Source of the DNA: Saccharina japonica
Lineage: Eukaryota > Sar > Phaeophyceae > Laminariales > Laminariaceae
Direction: 5' to 3'
Assembly (NCBI GenBank): GCA_008828725.1
Contig: MEHQ01000164.1
Location: forward strand, 1 to 64,000
DNA length: 64,000 nucleotides
Below, one piece after another: positions 45,501 through 53,739 of this stretch. Made by a program: the position numbers and the translations under genes. The notes under the pieces are model-generated. The model ran no database searches, was not told where the DNA came from, and saw only the letters and a list, made by a program, of their open reading frames with translations. How positions within the stretch are numbered: position 1 is the first letter of the stretch; every line of letters starts with the position of its first letter.

Positions 45501-45732
45501 CAGTGAGGAGACGCAGGGGCTTGGTTGCAGCGGGGCCGTTCCCTGACTCGGACAGGGGTTCTCCCTCCCTCGCGGTGAGGCTCTGTGTTTGAGATATCGT
45601 GTCTACTGGTATACCTCTCATGCTGGGTGTAGAATCGTTATGCTGTGAGCTGTGAGGAGTGTGTGAGCTGCGAGCTACCAATTGTATCTCAGTGTTCAGT
45701 GTGCATTTGTTGATACAAAAGAGCGGTACCAT
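36377..45732 (-). CDS. Choline-transporter-like protein, SLC44/CTL/Pns1 family (seven exons)
   Basis: Exons (minus, 5' to 3'): 45732-45376, 41753-41577, 40807-40646, 39528-39095, 37967-37786, 36959-36688, 36514-36377. Coding sum 1722 nt, 573 aa; the second ATG at 45621 would give 536 aa, near the usual Pns1 length (about 540). Phases agree at every junction: 0,0,0,2,1,0. Family signatures: DEMTNRAWAVAFSINVAITF (TM1 start), FWAASISWSSDVGANMVAAT (like WTSEVxxNxxHVTVAG), HSSLG+SLC across exons 4-5 (SLGSxC), IYRTSFAEG joined to VRRAKAMYRAHGGDIVTND (IYGxSFxEAAKxxWxLxxxxGxxAxxND). About ten membrane segments. The exon 4 loop has Cys residues (CKGPW, CECSWNMVPEC) and NHS/NSS glycosylation sites. Likely role: transport of choline or a related solute at a membrane; substrate is inferred from family only. 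Exon 7 matches the family least. Confidence 0.88.
36688..36959 (-). CDS. SLC44-like gene, exon 6
   Basis: 272 nt, acceptor TCTATCAG, donor CTCCAG|GTACGT. Encodes VRRAKAMYRAHGG and two membrane segments (VIALLFFLSVVFSALPSLAL and VVFVFSMAAIFATSELLLYA). Confidence 0.88.
37786..37967 (-). CDS. SLC44-like gene, exon 5
   Basis: 182 nt, acceptor CGTGGCCAG, donor GAAG|GTACGT. The first base completes a Gly codon from exon 4; the last base starts a Gly codon finished by exon 6. Contains the long membrane segment up to CISIYRTSFAEG. Confidence 0.85.
38760..38930. repeat. CAGTAGTGCAGTAGTA microsatellite in intron 4
   Basis: Array of CAGTAGTRCAGTAGTAC-type units. Frames across it are Leu/Thr/Tyr low complexity and not coding. 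Confidence 0.9.
39095..39528 (-). CDS. SLC44-like gene, exon 4
   Basis: 434 nt, acceptor GTACCCACAG, donor GG|GTGAGT, leaving phase 2. Encodes a membrane segment (YLWLAVGIVAYVGSMAAF), the Cys-rich glycosylatable loop and the FWAASISWSSDVGAN segment. An internal GTGAGT at about 39320 is also a good donor and could give a truncated isoform. Confidence 0.85.
40646..40807 (-). CDS. SLC44-like gene, exon 3
   Basis: 162 nt, acceptor TTCCCGGCAG, donor AAG|GTGAGC, phases 0-0. Two membrane segments (VFMGVYMLVLTVALC and VATILPVVCAAISYCVLCL). Confidence 0.85.
41577..41753 (-). CDS. SLC44-like gene, exon 2
   Basis: 177 nt, acceptor GTATTTCAG, donor CAG|GTGGGG, phases 0-0. Completes TM1 (AVYFFPSALAVL) and contains TM2 (CLLVATSVLTASFGLLFL). 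Intron 1 before it is 3622 bp. Confidence 0.85.
42232..42275. repeat. Telomere-like motif in intron 1 of the SLC44-like gene
   Basis: CCAACCCTAAACCCTAACC followed by degenerate CCCNAA units (ATGACCCCAACCC). Consistent with TTTAGGG-type telomeric sequence. Confidence 0.55.
42686..43162. repeat. Palindrome-rich element of GCCTGAA/TTCAGGC units
   Basis: Repeated CAGGCATGCCTGAA and AATGCCTGA motifs. At 42940-43006 two tandem 29-bp units of GTGCCTGAACCACAGCTGTTGTGGTTCAGGC form hairpins. Begins CAGGCATGCCTGA (42686) and ends GCATGCCTGAACG (about 43162), so possibly a foldback element in intron 1. Confidence 0.55.
43445..43500. repeat. (GGT)n microsatellite
   Basis: GGTGGTGGTAGTGGTGGTGGGGG run. 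Confidence 0.9.
43550..43680 (-). repeat. Diverged R1 fragment, reverse orientation
   Basis: On the minus strand it shows the R1 order (GGCCAGCGCGGCGCGAGAG, CCGGTTTCGCCC, CAAATCCGAAGCCGAAACGCC) in diverged form, without the heptamer tail. Located in intron 1 of the SLC44-like gene. Confidence 0.45.
44341..44459. mobile_element. MITE-like element (GGACC family), copy 2
   Basis: ACATAGTAAATAGGACC on the left and GGTCCTATTTACTACGATCC then CCGTAATATT on the right, inverted. In intron 1 of the SLC44-like gene. Confidence 0.65.
45376..45732 (-). CDS. SLC44-like gene, exon 1
   Basis: 357 nt ending at donor GCG|GTAAGT, phase 0. It holds a Ser/Thr/Gly-rich hydrophilic N terminus and the first half of TM1. 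ATG at 45732 is the farthest upstream in frame; ATG at 45621 (MRGIPVDTISQTQ) is an equally possible start. Confidence 0.75.
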
Positions 45733-45993
45733 TTGTGATTCGTGAGAGTGCGGAGATACGAGACTGACGACGTATAAGAGTATTCATTCGTACTCGCTCT
45801 CGTGATTTTGTCGTTCCGGTACACACGGACAGGTGGTTGCAGAAGTTTGGCTTAAAACACACAATTTTCCCGTAAAAAATGGCCGTCTGAAACAGACAAA
45901 TCGTCAACATATCATAGCGACTTTATACTCGGGTTATCTAATATACTCCAGGCATGTACCACTGTAGGCATCATGTGCCCCCCCCCACCGTCT
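45733..45993. other. 5' flank of the SLC44-like gene
   Basis: Region expected to hold the promoter of the minus-strand gene. No certain TATA or initiator element is visible. Confidence 0.3.
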
Positions 45994-46090
45994 GCCTGGT
46001 TGGTGAAAACCCAACGCGCTCCGTCCCGGCATTGTAGGGATGCGAGGGTCTATGGTCATATGACTACGGCCGTGCACAACATGAGTACAC
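45994..46090. repeat. 97-bp repeat flanked by C runs, copy 1
   Basis: Runs from GCCTGGTTGGTGAAAACCCA to AACATGAGTACAC and is identical, as read, to 63797-63893. Both copies are followed by a long C run, and copy 2 is also preceded by one (copy 1 by CCCCCCCCCACCGTCT). Contains a TTGGTGAAAACCCAA hairpin and a CATATG palindrome. Not recognisable as tRNA, 5S or snRNA. Confidence 0.9.
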
Positions 46091-46765
46091 CCCCCCCCCC
46101 CCCCACCGCCACGGCGTCGGGGCCACAATGAAACAGATATTAAACCAACACGCGTGTGTGTGGAGGCGTCCCTGTCTTACAAGATGCGACATTTATTCAG
46201 TTTTTTTTTGTCTTTTTCTCATAATATTTTACACCATAAGGCATTCCCTTCAACTCCTTTCCCATAATAAAAAACGAAGATTGGGAGCAACACCGTTGGC
46301 TCCTTCACGAGCTATCTCCCCTGACCAAGGCAGATACCAACCTCTTCACCAAGGCGGTCAGATTTATAAGGGTGTTCACTGAGATTAAATTATGTTGAAA
46401 ACTATGGCACAAAGCTTATACGTAGGGCCAGACCTTTTTCTTGTTAGTCAAACTGCTGCAGGAGGTGTGTTTTCGGAACGCCGAACGTTTGATAATCCGA
46501 AATACGGGCATCCGTGCATAATGACACTGGAGGTGCAACAGACAGTATGAGCTTAAAGTTACCTGTACACGACTACAGCACGCAACGAAGATGGTAGACC
46601 ATGAAGCGAACCCCGAAAAAATATTCGACGCCAGTTGTTCTGATATCTAAAAACATTGAATAATGAATAGAAGAAATATTGCAATTACCGGCAAAGGACA
46701 GGCAGTGTAAGACATGCTGGGTTCGACTCCGTCGGTGGTTGCGACGCGAGTGTTATAGAATATAT
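46091..46765. other. No gene seen
   Basis: A GGGTTCGACTCC sequence at about 46720 resembles a tRNA B box but has no matching acceptor or A box. Confidence 0.4.
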
Positions 46766-46865
46766 GGTAATGAGGGGGGGGGGGGGGGGAATTCGTTATT
46801 AAGTGCAGTCTCCAATGTCTCCACAAAGGTTTGTTCACGCCCACGTTGGGGGGGGGGGGGGGGCA
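46766..46865. repeat. Two long G runs
   Basis: G runs of 15 or more at about 46773-46789 and 46847-46863. Confidence 0.9.
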
Positions 46866-46985
46866 GGGGCCCTGGGCTTCCTAGGAGCAGTTGGGGTTTT
46901 GCTGTCGCTATAGATCAGCCGATTTTTCTAATTGATAATTGCCTTTCCGATGAGCATGAAAATCAAAACTATTGTTTTATTAATT

Positions 46986-47052
46986 GTAAGAGGTGTACTT
47001 TCCTCATGTAAGAGATGTACTTCCCTCGTGTAAGAGATGTACTTCCTTCACA
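46986..47052 (+). repeat. 22-bp unit repeated three times
   Basis: Units GTAAGAGRTGTACTTYCCTCRT at 46986, 47009 and 47031; copy B of the MITE has one unit only (about 56393). Confidence 0.85.
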
Positions 47053-47254
47053 GTCATTTTTTTCACTGTAAACTATTGTCAGTTGTGACACCCGTCGATG
47101 ACAAAAGAAAAATGAAATCGGCATAGGCAGTCTCAGAATATCGAAGATCTAAAAAAATCTGGATTTATGGGCGAGGTACCTCGCTCATGAATGCAAATTC
47201 CCCTAAATCCTCGATTTTACGAGCCTGTCAAGTTTGATTTCAATTTTGTTTTCG

Positions 47255-47501
47255 GACGCATGCTACGATAGAGGTGCACCATGTTTTTTCTGAGCTCCTC
47301 ACTTAAGGAGCGTCATGCCTCACCGAAAAAAAGACTTTGGAGGAAACTAAAAGTGCTGCCGGATGATAAATATCATGACCGAAGTATACTCTGAAACATT
47401 ATTCGTCACAAAAATGAAAGTCCGACGAATTTGGGTTAAGGAGCCCGATCGTTCGGAAAATGATTAAGCCAAAAAGTGCTACCTCTACCGTAGCACGTGT
47501 C
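47255..47501. mobile_element. MITE of the 4-bp-TSD family, best copy
   Basis: 247 bp with ends GACGCATGCTACGATAGAGG and, reversed, GACACGTGCTACGGTAGAGG. TTCG is present on both sides (47251-47254, 47502-47505), while the uninterrupted relative at about 56612 has TTCG once. Central GAGCTCCTCA(N)TGAGGAG-type motif. No coding capacity. Confidence 0.9.
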
Positions 47502-47759
47502 TTCGTGGATCGATACCTACCATCGAGGAACACATGTTCTAGGTGAAAGTTTGATCGTGAGCGAAATACAACTTTTAAACAATAAAAAAGTACTAACATC
47601 GATTTTCATTATCATCGAAAAGGCAATTCTCAATTGGGATAATCGGCTGTTATATACCTGGTACACGGTTGTAACCCTAACCCCGACCGCCCAGAATTTG
47701 TTCGGAATGAAGATGATTGACGTAGTGGGGAGATATTGTGGGCACTCCTGAGTATGCTT

Positions 47760-48320
47760 ACTGGCGATGGGTAGTGTATTGTACTCGTAGTGCAAACTAC
47801 AACTAACTTTGGAAATTAATTTACTGCTGTAGAGCGCCATGAAAGCTATTCGATGGGATACGTCTACTCGTACACATGATAGAACGAAAACCTTTCTCGG
47901 ATAGCACACCGTAGTGACATTGAACAGACACATCTTTTGTCTGCCGCGTTACCGGCCAAACGGTGGCAGTAACACCAGCACTTACGGGCAATGTGTTGCT
48001 ATATACGGGCGATATGCGGGTTGATACTGGCAGTAGGCAGTGGTCATCATGTATCACGGTATCATGATGCGGGCGCATACTCGTGGTCCCAACTACAGTA
48101 CCAGACGTGCCAGGTACCAGTGTCGTTTGGCATGATGTCGTGGAAGCTGTCGTGAGGTGCGTCGTGTTGCTGTTCTTGTACCTATATATACCTGGCAGTT
48201 TTACTACTACGGTGGTACGTATTTGTCGTGCATAGCAGACAACACAACTTTACGCACCACGACGGAGGACTCGTCGTATCAGCTCTATACGAGGTATGAA
48301 GGGAGAGCGAGGCCATAATC
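47760..48320. other. No gene seen
   Basis: Overlapping short frames on the minus strand lack family motifs. Confidence 0.4.
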
Positions 48321-48326
48321 ATGGAA

Positions 48327-48564
48327 GACGCGTGCTCTGATAGAGGTAGCACTTTTCGCTGAAACGTTTTCTGAATGACATTATTGTGGTAATATACAGC
48401 AGTATTCAGTTCATAGTTGCTCGATGAGATTTTTAATTTGGTAGCCTTTTCAATCCTCTAAAAGCAGTTTTGACTACTGCAGGTATATAGGCATAGAGCT
48501 CCTCAAGCCACCACCCTCACAAATGGCATGGTGCACCTGCATGCAGGCTACCGTAGCATGCGTC
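48327..48564. mobile_element. MITE of the 4-bp-TSD family
   Basis: Ends GACGCGTGCTCTGATAGAGG and, reversed, GACGCATGCTACGGTAGCC; GGAA duplicated on both sides (48323-48326, 48565-48568). Central GAGCTCCTCAAGCCACC shared with 24544-24813. Confidence 0.8.
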
Positions 48565-48569
48565 GGAAG

Positions 48570-49290
48570 GAACGGCAAGCAAACCTGAAAACCGAACAAT
48601 GGGCATCAAGACCCGCCGACTCTATTTCCATATGGTTAGGTGGGCATCAAAGCAAAATCTAGGTGATGTTAGTGGTGATACTGTAGATGGATGCTGCCAT
48701 TTACTACTATAATGTCTGTCTGCCTGCAATTGCGTAGCGCGATCCAGAGCGCTTAAGCTCTGTCTTTCGCCATGGGCAGGGAGGCTGGGTGCCACCAGCT
48801 GTCGACCCTCTAGGTATCACGTTGCGTTCCGTGGCGCACAGCCGTCGCCGTCACTCTGAGTTGTCGGCGTGTTCCTCGAGCCGGTCCCCGAGGGATGAGG
48901 TAGGTTCTGACTGGCTCTATCACGGTTGGGGATAACCTATTGATTGACGGCAACTGTGACGTGCGGCGGGCTCACGCCACGACTTTGCATCGAACAGAAC
49001 ATCACAAAGCAGCATACATGCACGGGGTATCCGCAGAATAAGCAGCAGCAGCAGCAGCAGAACACCGGGTCTCATACCGCGCCGAGCCCTGGCTGCGGCA
49101 CAATTCCGGGCGTATTGAAACAGCACTCTAGGTAGCCTTGCTGCTGTCGTTCACTTAACAAGAGGTTTAAGTGTGGAAGCTGATTGTGGTTGGCCAAGTA
49201 CATGCCGGAGGCCGCTGGTTCTTTCTAGAAGATCGGCGCTGAATAATTTGTAGAGCCATCGAGGTTCCGCCGCACTTGGGTAGGATAAGG
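48570..49290. other. No gene seen; GC-rich patch and CAG run
   Basis: 48730-48910 is GC-rich without a clear frame; a (CAG)6-type run is at about 49040-49060. Confidence 0.4.
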
Positions 49291-49293
49291 TGC

Positions 49294-49542
49294 GACGCGT
49301 GCCGTGATAGAGGTACAGCAGCACGTGTTGCCTGAGTTTGGTTCTGAAAGACTGGCCTCCTTACCACAAACACTTCATTCTTTCATTCTTGTCTTGCAAG
49401 ACATTTCGTGGTAAATTTTGACCATGGGATTGTCCGTCGGCTATGTAGTACTTTTAGTTTAGTCGAAATACTGTTTTGGTGGGTTATAGAGCTCCTCAGG
49501 CGACTGCGCTCATAATACAAATTGTGCAGCTCTAGCATCTCG
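49294..49542. mobile_element. Diverged MITE of the 4-bp-TSD family
   Basis: Starts GACGCGTGCCGTGATAGAGG, has the central ATAGAGCTCCTCAGGCGAC, and ends near CAGCTCTAGCATCTCG. No intact target duplication. Confidence 0.5.
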
Positions 49543-49589
49543 TTGTCCCAACCCTTCATCATGCATCCCTCCATATCTCGACAAGGAGT

Positions 49590-50749
49590 CAGAATGGGTA
49601 CGGTACGGTACTGAAACAAGAAAACACGTCATATTTCGTTCCTAACCACAATTTCCCGATCGGCACCGCCGTTAAGTTTTGTTCACGAGCTGGGCCATCC
49701 CGCGATGAGGTGACGTGTTCCCGTCTCCGACTCTTTCCCATCCCCACTGTCTGCCCATTTCCTACTATTGGCATGCTGCCATCGGCCCAGTCCTGACTAT
49801 TCCCATCCTGCTGTCTGCTCAGGTGTTCCCGTCTCATCTCGACGTTGGAACACAGCTTCCCCCAGTGCGCATCTCACTGTCTGTTCGGGCCGATAGTCCC
49901 ATTCCATCACCGCCAATGTTTCGTTCTCCCACGCAATGACCATGGATGCAACTGGAGTACGTATGCATGTGCAACTTTGGGTGTGAAATAGTAGTGTAAA
50001 TATACATACAGCAGTACATAAACTATTACGAGTAGACTTGATACTGCAAATATTCGCGTACAGTTTGGATTTTTTTAATTCTATCTTCCCCTCTCAATTC
50101 CTAGAAACAAGGTGGAAAATTAAGCTATATACGAAGTATGTATCAACCACCAATCGGTCAAACTCACACCTGACTATGACGTATTTCGCATAGGTAAAAA
50201 AAACAACGGGCGAACATTTGAAAACGGACAAAAAAAACACACACACCACACACCCGGCGCAAGCACAAGACTTAAGACATGACGACGATTGACGACGTGG
50301 AGGTGGATGCTTCCGGCCGCTCTGCTTCGTCGCCTCAAACAGAACCCAGCAGGCAACCCCAGTTCCAGCGCATTACACGTCGGAAACGAAAGCAGCTGCG
50401 AAACAAAAAACGGTACCAGTACACGAAGAGGACTTGGTAACATTACCTCTCCCCAGTCGTTATCTCCAGCTCTCGTTCACGAGCAAGCGTTTTCCCAGCC
50501 ATTCCGGACTGTACTTCCCGACCTTATTCCCAAACTCTTTTCTTTCGACCAATGACTCCTAAAGTTCCCCGATCGTTTCCCGTCCAACCAAGAAATGGTG
50601 TAGTCCTATACCATCCCGACTCTGTTCCCCACTCTGTTTCCCACTCTGTTCCCGAGCTATTGCCGACTCGTTTACAAGTCATCGCCCGTCCCCTCCCGTA
50701 CCGCTAAAAGCTTGTATATTCCCGTTATATTCCGTCAACCACAATACTT
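49590..50749 (+). mobile_element. hAT-B element copy 2, left part
   Basis: Homologous to 5900-7000 in order: TTCGTTCCTAACCACAATTTCCC, GATCGGCACC..., CCCACTGTCTGCCCATTTCC, then the ORF start at 50279 and TTCCCG-type repeats, ending at CCGTCAACCACAATACTT (compare CCCGTCAACCAAATGGTT at about 6990). The right part resumes at 53583 after the inserted element. Confidence 0.8.
50279..50440 (+). pseudogene. ORF in hAT-B copy 2 (transposase N-terminus-like)
   Basis: 53-aa frame beginning MTTIDDVEVDASGRSASSPQ, aligned with the ORF at 6552-6701. It ends in a very basic stretch (RRKRKQLRNKKR) that the other copy lacks because of frame differences. A basic RKRK segment after a short acidic start resembles hAT transposase N termini, but nothing more is preserved. 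Confidence 0.4.
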
Positions 50750-51028
50750 TAGAGTTGCCTCCCGTCTTCGTGAAAACCCGGTACCCGGAGGCGGGTACCT
50801 GGAACCGTTGGTACCAGAACCGTCCCGGTTCCGTTTTTATTACCCGCGGTACCCGGGTACCCGTTAGTTACGCTTGACGGAGCCCCCGATAGACGGAACA
50901 CGGGCCTCTCAACCACTAGCGCACAGCGCACAGCATACCCTACCTTGCTTCCCACAACACGCCATACACACAGTGATAGTTTTTAATCTCTACTTGTTAC
51001 CTTGGATTGTATTATTATTTTTCACAGG

Positions 51029-51600
51029 AATGTTCGGTAGGGTACGTACCGAACTGTACCGGGGGTATTTTCTCGGTAAATACCGGTACCCGACACTTCG
51101 GTAAGCTCGGTATGGCCTCGATACCGGTACCCGACACTTCGGTAAGTTCGGTATTTTTTAAATACCGGTACCCGACACTTCGTTAAGTTCGGTATTTTTC
51201 CATTACCGGTACCCGACACTTCGGTAAGTTCGGTACGGCCGCCCAAATATACCCCAGGTACCGGTATACCCTCGACCGCAATACCGGGGATACCGGTATT
51301 TTTTCGGTACCGGGCTCGATACCCTACCGAACACTTCGGCAACTTCGGTACTTTTCCAATACCGGTACCCGACACTTCGGTAAGTTCGGTATTGTTTCGA
51401 TACCGGTACCCGACACTTCGGTAAGTTCGGTACTTTTGCAATACCGGTACCCGACACTTCGGTAAGTTCAATACTTTTACAATACCGGTACCCGACACTT
51501 CGGTAAGTTCGGTACGCATACCCGAACATACCCCGGGTACCGGTATACCCTTGACCACAATACCGGCGGTGATCGGGGCGGCCTCGATACCGAGGAATCG
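51029..51600. repeat. 41-bp-type minisatellite block 1
   Basis: Tandem ATACCGGTACCCGACACTTC units with GGTAAGTTCGGTATTTTT spacers (about 41 bp), broken by a GGGGATACCGGTATTTTTTC segment. Begins GTTCGGTAGGGTACGTACCG, which is the inverse of the end of block 2. Confidence 0.9.
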
Positions 51601-52368
51601 TGTATGTATGCAATGCGGACACACATTATGACATTATACAAGGTACCTGGTATTTATTTGTGGCAGCAGCAGCAGTCTTCTCTATATTATTCATGTATCC
51701 ATCAGGTCCTTGGCTCTGGGGTGACACAACGTACTCATCGCACACCCACCATGAACGGCTGCAGACACAACATAATAATCGCTGATATTACGGAACGAAA
51801 GGATAGGTGATACTATCACCAAGTCGTACCGGTGGGGTTCGAGGCGCCGCCGAGGCGTTGCTATGGCACGCTCTGCGTAGCCTCGTGTAGTGGGAAAAGC
51901 TCCGATTGCTCACCTGAGAGAGTACTCGTATCATGCATCCTATGTACGGACTTCAACGCGACATCTCGAATCCATCGCTGCTCTAATTGTATTCAAACAG
52001 TGATGTGCCATCAGCAGCTGCAGCAGCACTACGCGAGGTGGCCGATGATCTAAACTGTATGCCGAGCTTCGACGTTGGGAGATTTGGGTATAGAACGGGC
52101 TTCAGGCGTAGCACTCGATGGCAGTGGCACGCGTGGACTGTATCAAATATACAGTAGAGCCCACAGCAGCAGCGCATTGCCCAAGTTGGAGCTGCTGCTT
52201 CTGCCCCTCTGGTACTGTGTCCTGTTGTTGCTCTTGCTGGGGCTGGTACTGCTGCCAGCCGTGCTTCCGATTGCTACGTGGTTGGGATGGTGGCGGCAGC
52301 ATTGCCATTTTCTCCGTCATTGGCGCCGCCATCTGTTTGCTGTTGCTACAAGTACATATTTATTCAGG

Positions 52369-53070
52369 GTATGCTCGGTAACAAGGGTACGTACCAAAGT
52401 ATACCGGGGGTATTTCCTAGGTAAATACCGGTACCTGACACTCGGTAAGTTCGGTATTTTTCCAATACCGGTACCCTACACTTCGGTAAGTTCGGCATTT
52501 TTCCAGTACCGGTACCCGACACTTCGGTAAGTTCGGTATTTTCTCAAAACCGGTCCCCGACACTTCGGTAAGTTCGGTATTATTTCAATACCGGTACCCG
52601 ACACTTCGGTAAGTTCGGTACGCTCACCTAAATGTACCCCGGGTACCGGTATACCCTCGTCCACAATACCGGGGGTACCGGTATTTTCTCGGTAGTGTGC
52701 TTAATACTCTACCGAACACTTCGGTAAGTTCGGTACTTTTTCAATACCGGTACCCGACACTTCGGTATGTTCGGCATTTTTTCAATACCGGTACCGGACA
52801 CTTCGGTAAGTTCGGTACTTTTTCAATACCGGTACCCGACACTTCGGTATGTTCGGTATTTTTTCAATACCGGTACCGGACACTTCGGTAAGTTCGGTAC
52901 TTTTTCAATACCGGTACCCGACACTTCGGTGTGTTCGGTATTTTTTCAATACCGGTACCGGACACTTCGGTAAGTTCGGTACTTTTTCAATACCGGCACC
53001 GGACACTTCGGTAAGTTCGGTACGCGCAACAAATATACCCCTGGTACCGGTATACCCTACCGAACTTGCC
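52369..53070. repeat. 41-bp-type minisatellite block 2
   Basis: Same units as block 1, more regular at 52735-53000 (two alternating variants, GGTATGTTCGG and GGTAAGTTCGG, making an 82-bp higher-order unit). Ends GGTACCGGTATACCCTACCGAAC, the inverse of the start of block 1. Confidence 0.9.
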
Positions 53071-53117
53071 TTTGTAAATTTTTGTTTCGCCTCCCCACGC
53101 CCCACCTCCTCGATTTC

Positions 53118-53500
53118 ACAGAGAATACGCACAGCCTCTTCTAATTCGCATTTTTAGGTATCGAGAGATACGGAATGAAGTGTTGTCCACCCACCCACGT
53201 CACCACGCCTCACCACCCCGCCTGAAAACCGTTCACGCCGCTCAAACACAAGAGTGGAGCAAAATATACATGTAACCCCGGGTACCCGCGTACCCGCGGT
53301 ACTGGAGAATACGCACAGCCCCCTCTCTTTCGCATTTATATTCATCGAGAGAGACAAATGACATATTGTCCTCCCACCTTCCGCCTCACTACGCCTCACC
53401 ACCCCACATGAGAACCGTTCACGCCGCTCAAACACAAGAGTGGATCAAAATGTACATGTAACCCCGGGTACCCGGGGTACCGAGTACCGCGGGTACCCGG
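53118..53500. repeat. 190-bp direct duplication
   Basis: AGAATACGCACAGCC...CGCCGCTCAAACACAAGAGTGG...ACATGTAACCCCGGGTACCC occurs at 53121-53290 and 53306-53472. Confidence 0.85.
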
Positions 53501-53582
53501 CACGGTACATGTCGAATCCCGCCCCAGGCGGTACTGGTCCCGGTTCCAATTCACGAAGGCGGGAGGCAACTCTGCCATACTT

Positions 53583-53736
53583 TCCACCCTCCCGTCCCGC
53601 TCCCATCCCGCGGTAATTAAACGCTAACTTTTCCAAATTGCCGTCCCCTGGGAAGACAAAAAACAATGCAGCCTGCGGCAGGAAAACCTGTCCCATACCG
53701 TATGGCACGTTGCCTCCGACACTGCGCGTACCCTTG
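53583..53736 (+). mobile_element. hAT-B element copy 2, right part
   Basis: CCCTCCCGTCCCGCTCCCATCCCGC, then CCTGGGAAGAC, CAGCCTGCGGCAGG and GCGCGTACCCTTG match 7015-7160 of copy 1. No target duplication survives around copy 2. Confidence 0.8.
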
Positions 53737-53739
53737 GTA

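Larger units (their letters stand above)
46914..47650. mobile_element. TA-type MITE, copy A, carrying a nested MITE
   Basis: Ends CAGCCGATTTTTCTAATTG and, reversed, ACAGCCGATTATCCCAATTG. It matches 56319-56759 throughout except for the 247-bp nested element at 47255-47501 and an extra pair of 22-bp units near 46990-47050. Internal GTCGATGA...CGGCAT and GGGCGAGGTACCTCGC palindrome are shared. No protein coded. Confidence 0.8.
50750..53574. mobile_element. hAT-type TIR element (family hAT-C) inserted in hAT-B copy 2
   Basis: Ends TAGAGTTGCCTCCCGTCTTC and, reversed from the right, CAGAGTTGCCTCCCGCCTTC (ending at 53574). Flanking 8-bp duplication CAATACTT / CCATACTT (50742-50749, 53575-53582; one mismatch). 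hAT-B sequence continues on both sides. Subterminal GGTACCCG/CGGGTACC repeats occur at both ends. The 2.8-kb interior has no transposase; it holds two TIR-bounded minisatellite blocks (51029-51600, 52369-53070), a GC-rich piece with CAG runs (51660-52370) and a 190-bp duplication (53118-53500). Confidence 0.85.

Noticed and set aside
46680-46750. GGGTTCGACTCC, a B-box-like match
   Set aside because: No A box at the right distance and no pairing acceptor stem.
52075-52530. 151-codon frame with Leu-rich stretch inside hAT-C
   Set aside because: Runs from CAG/CTG low-complexity DNA into the 41-bp minisatellite; no transposase motif.
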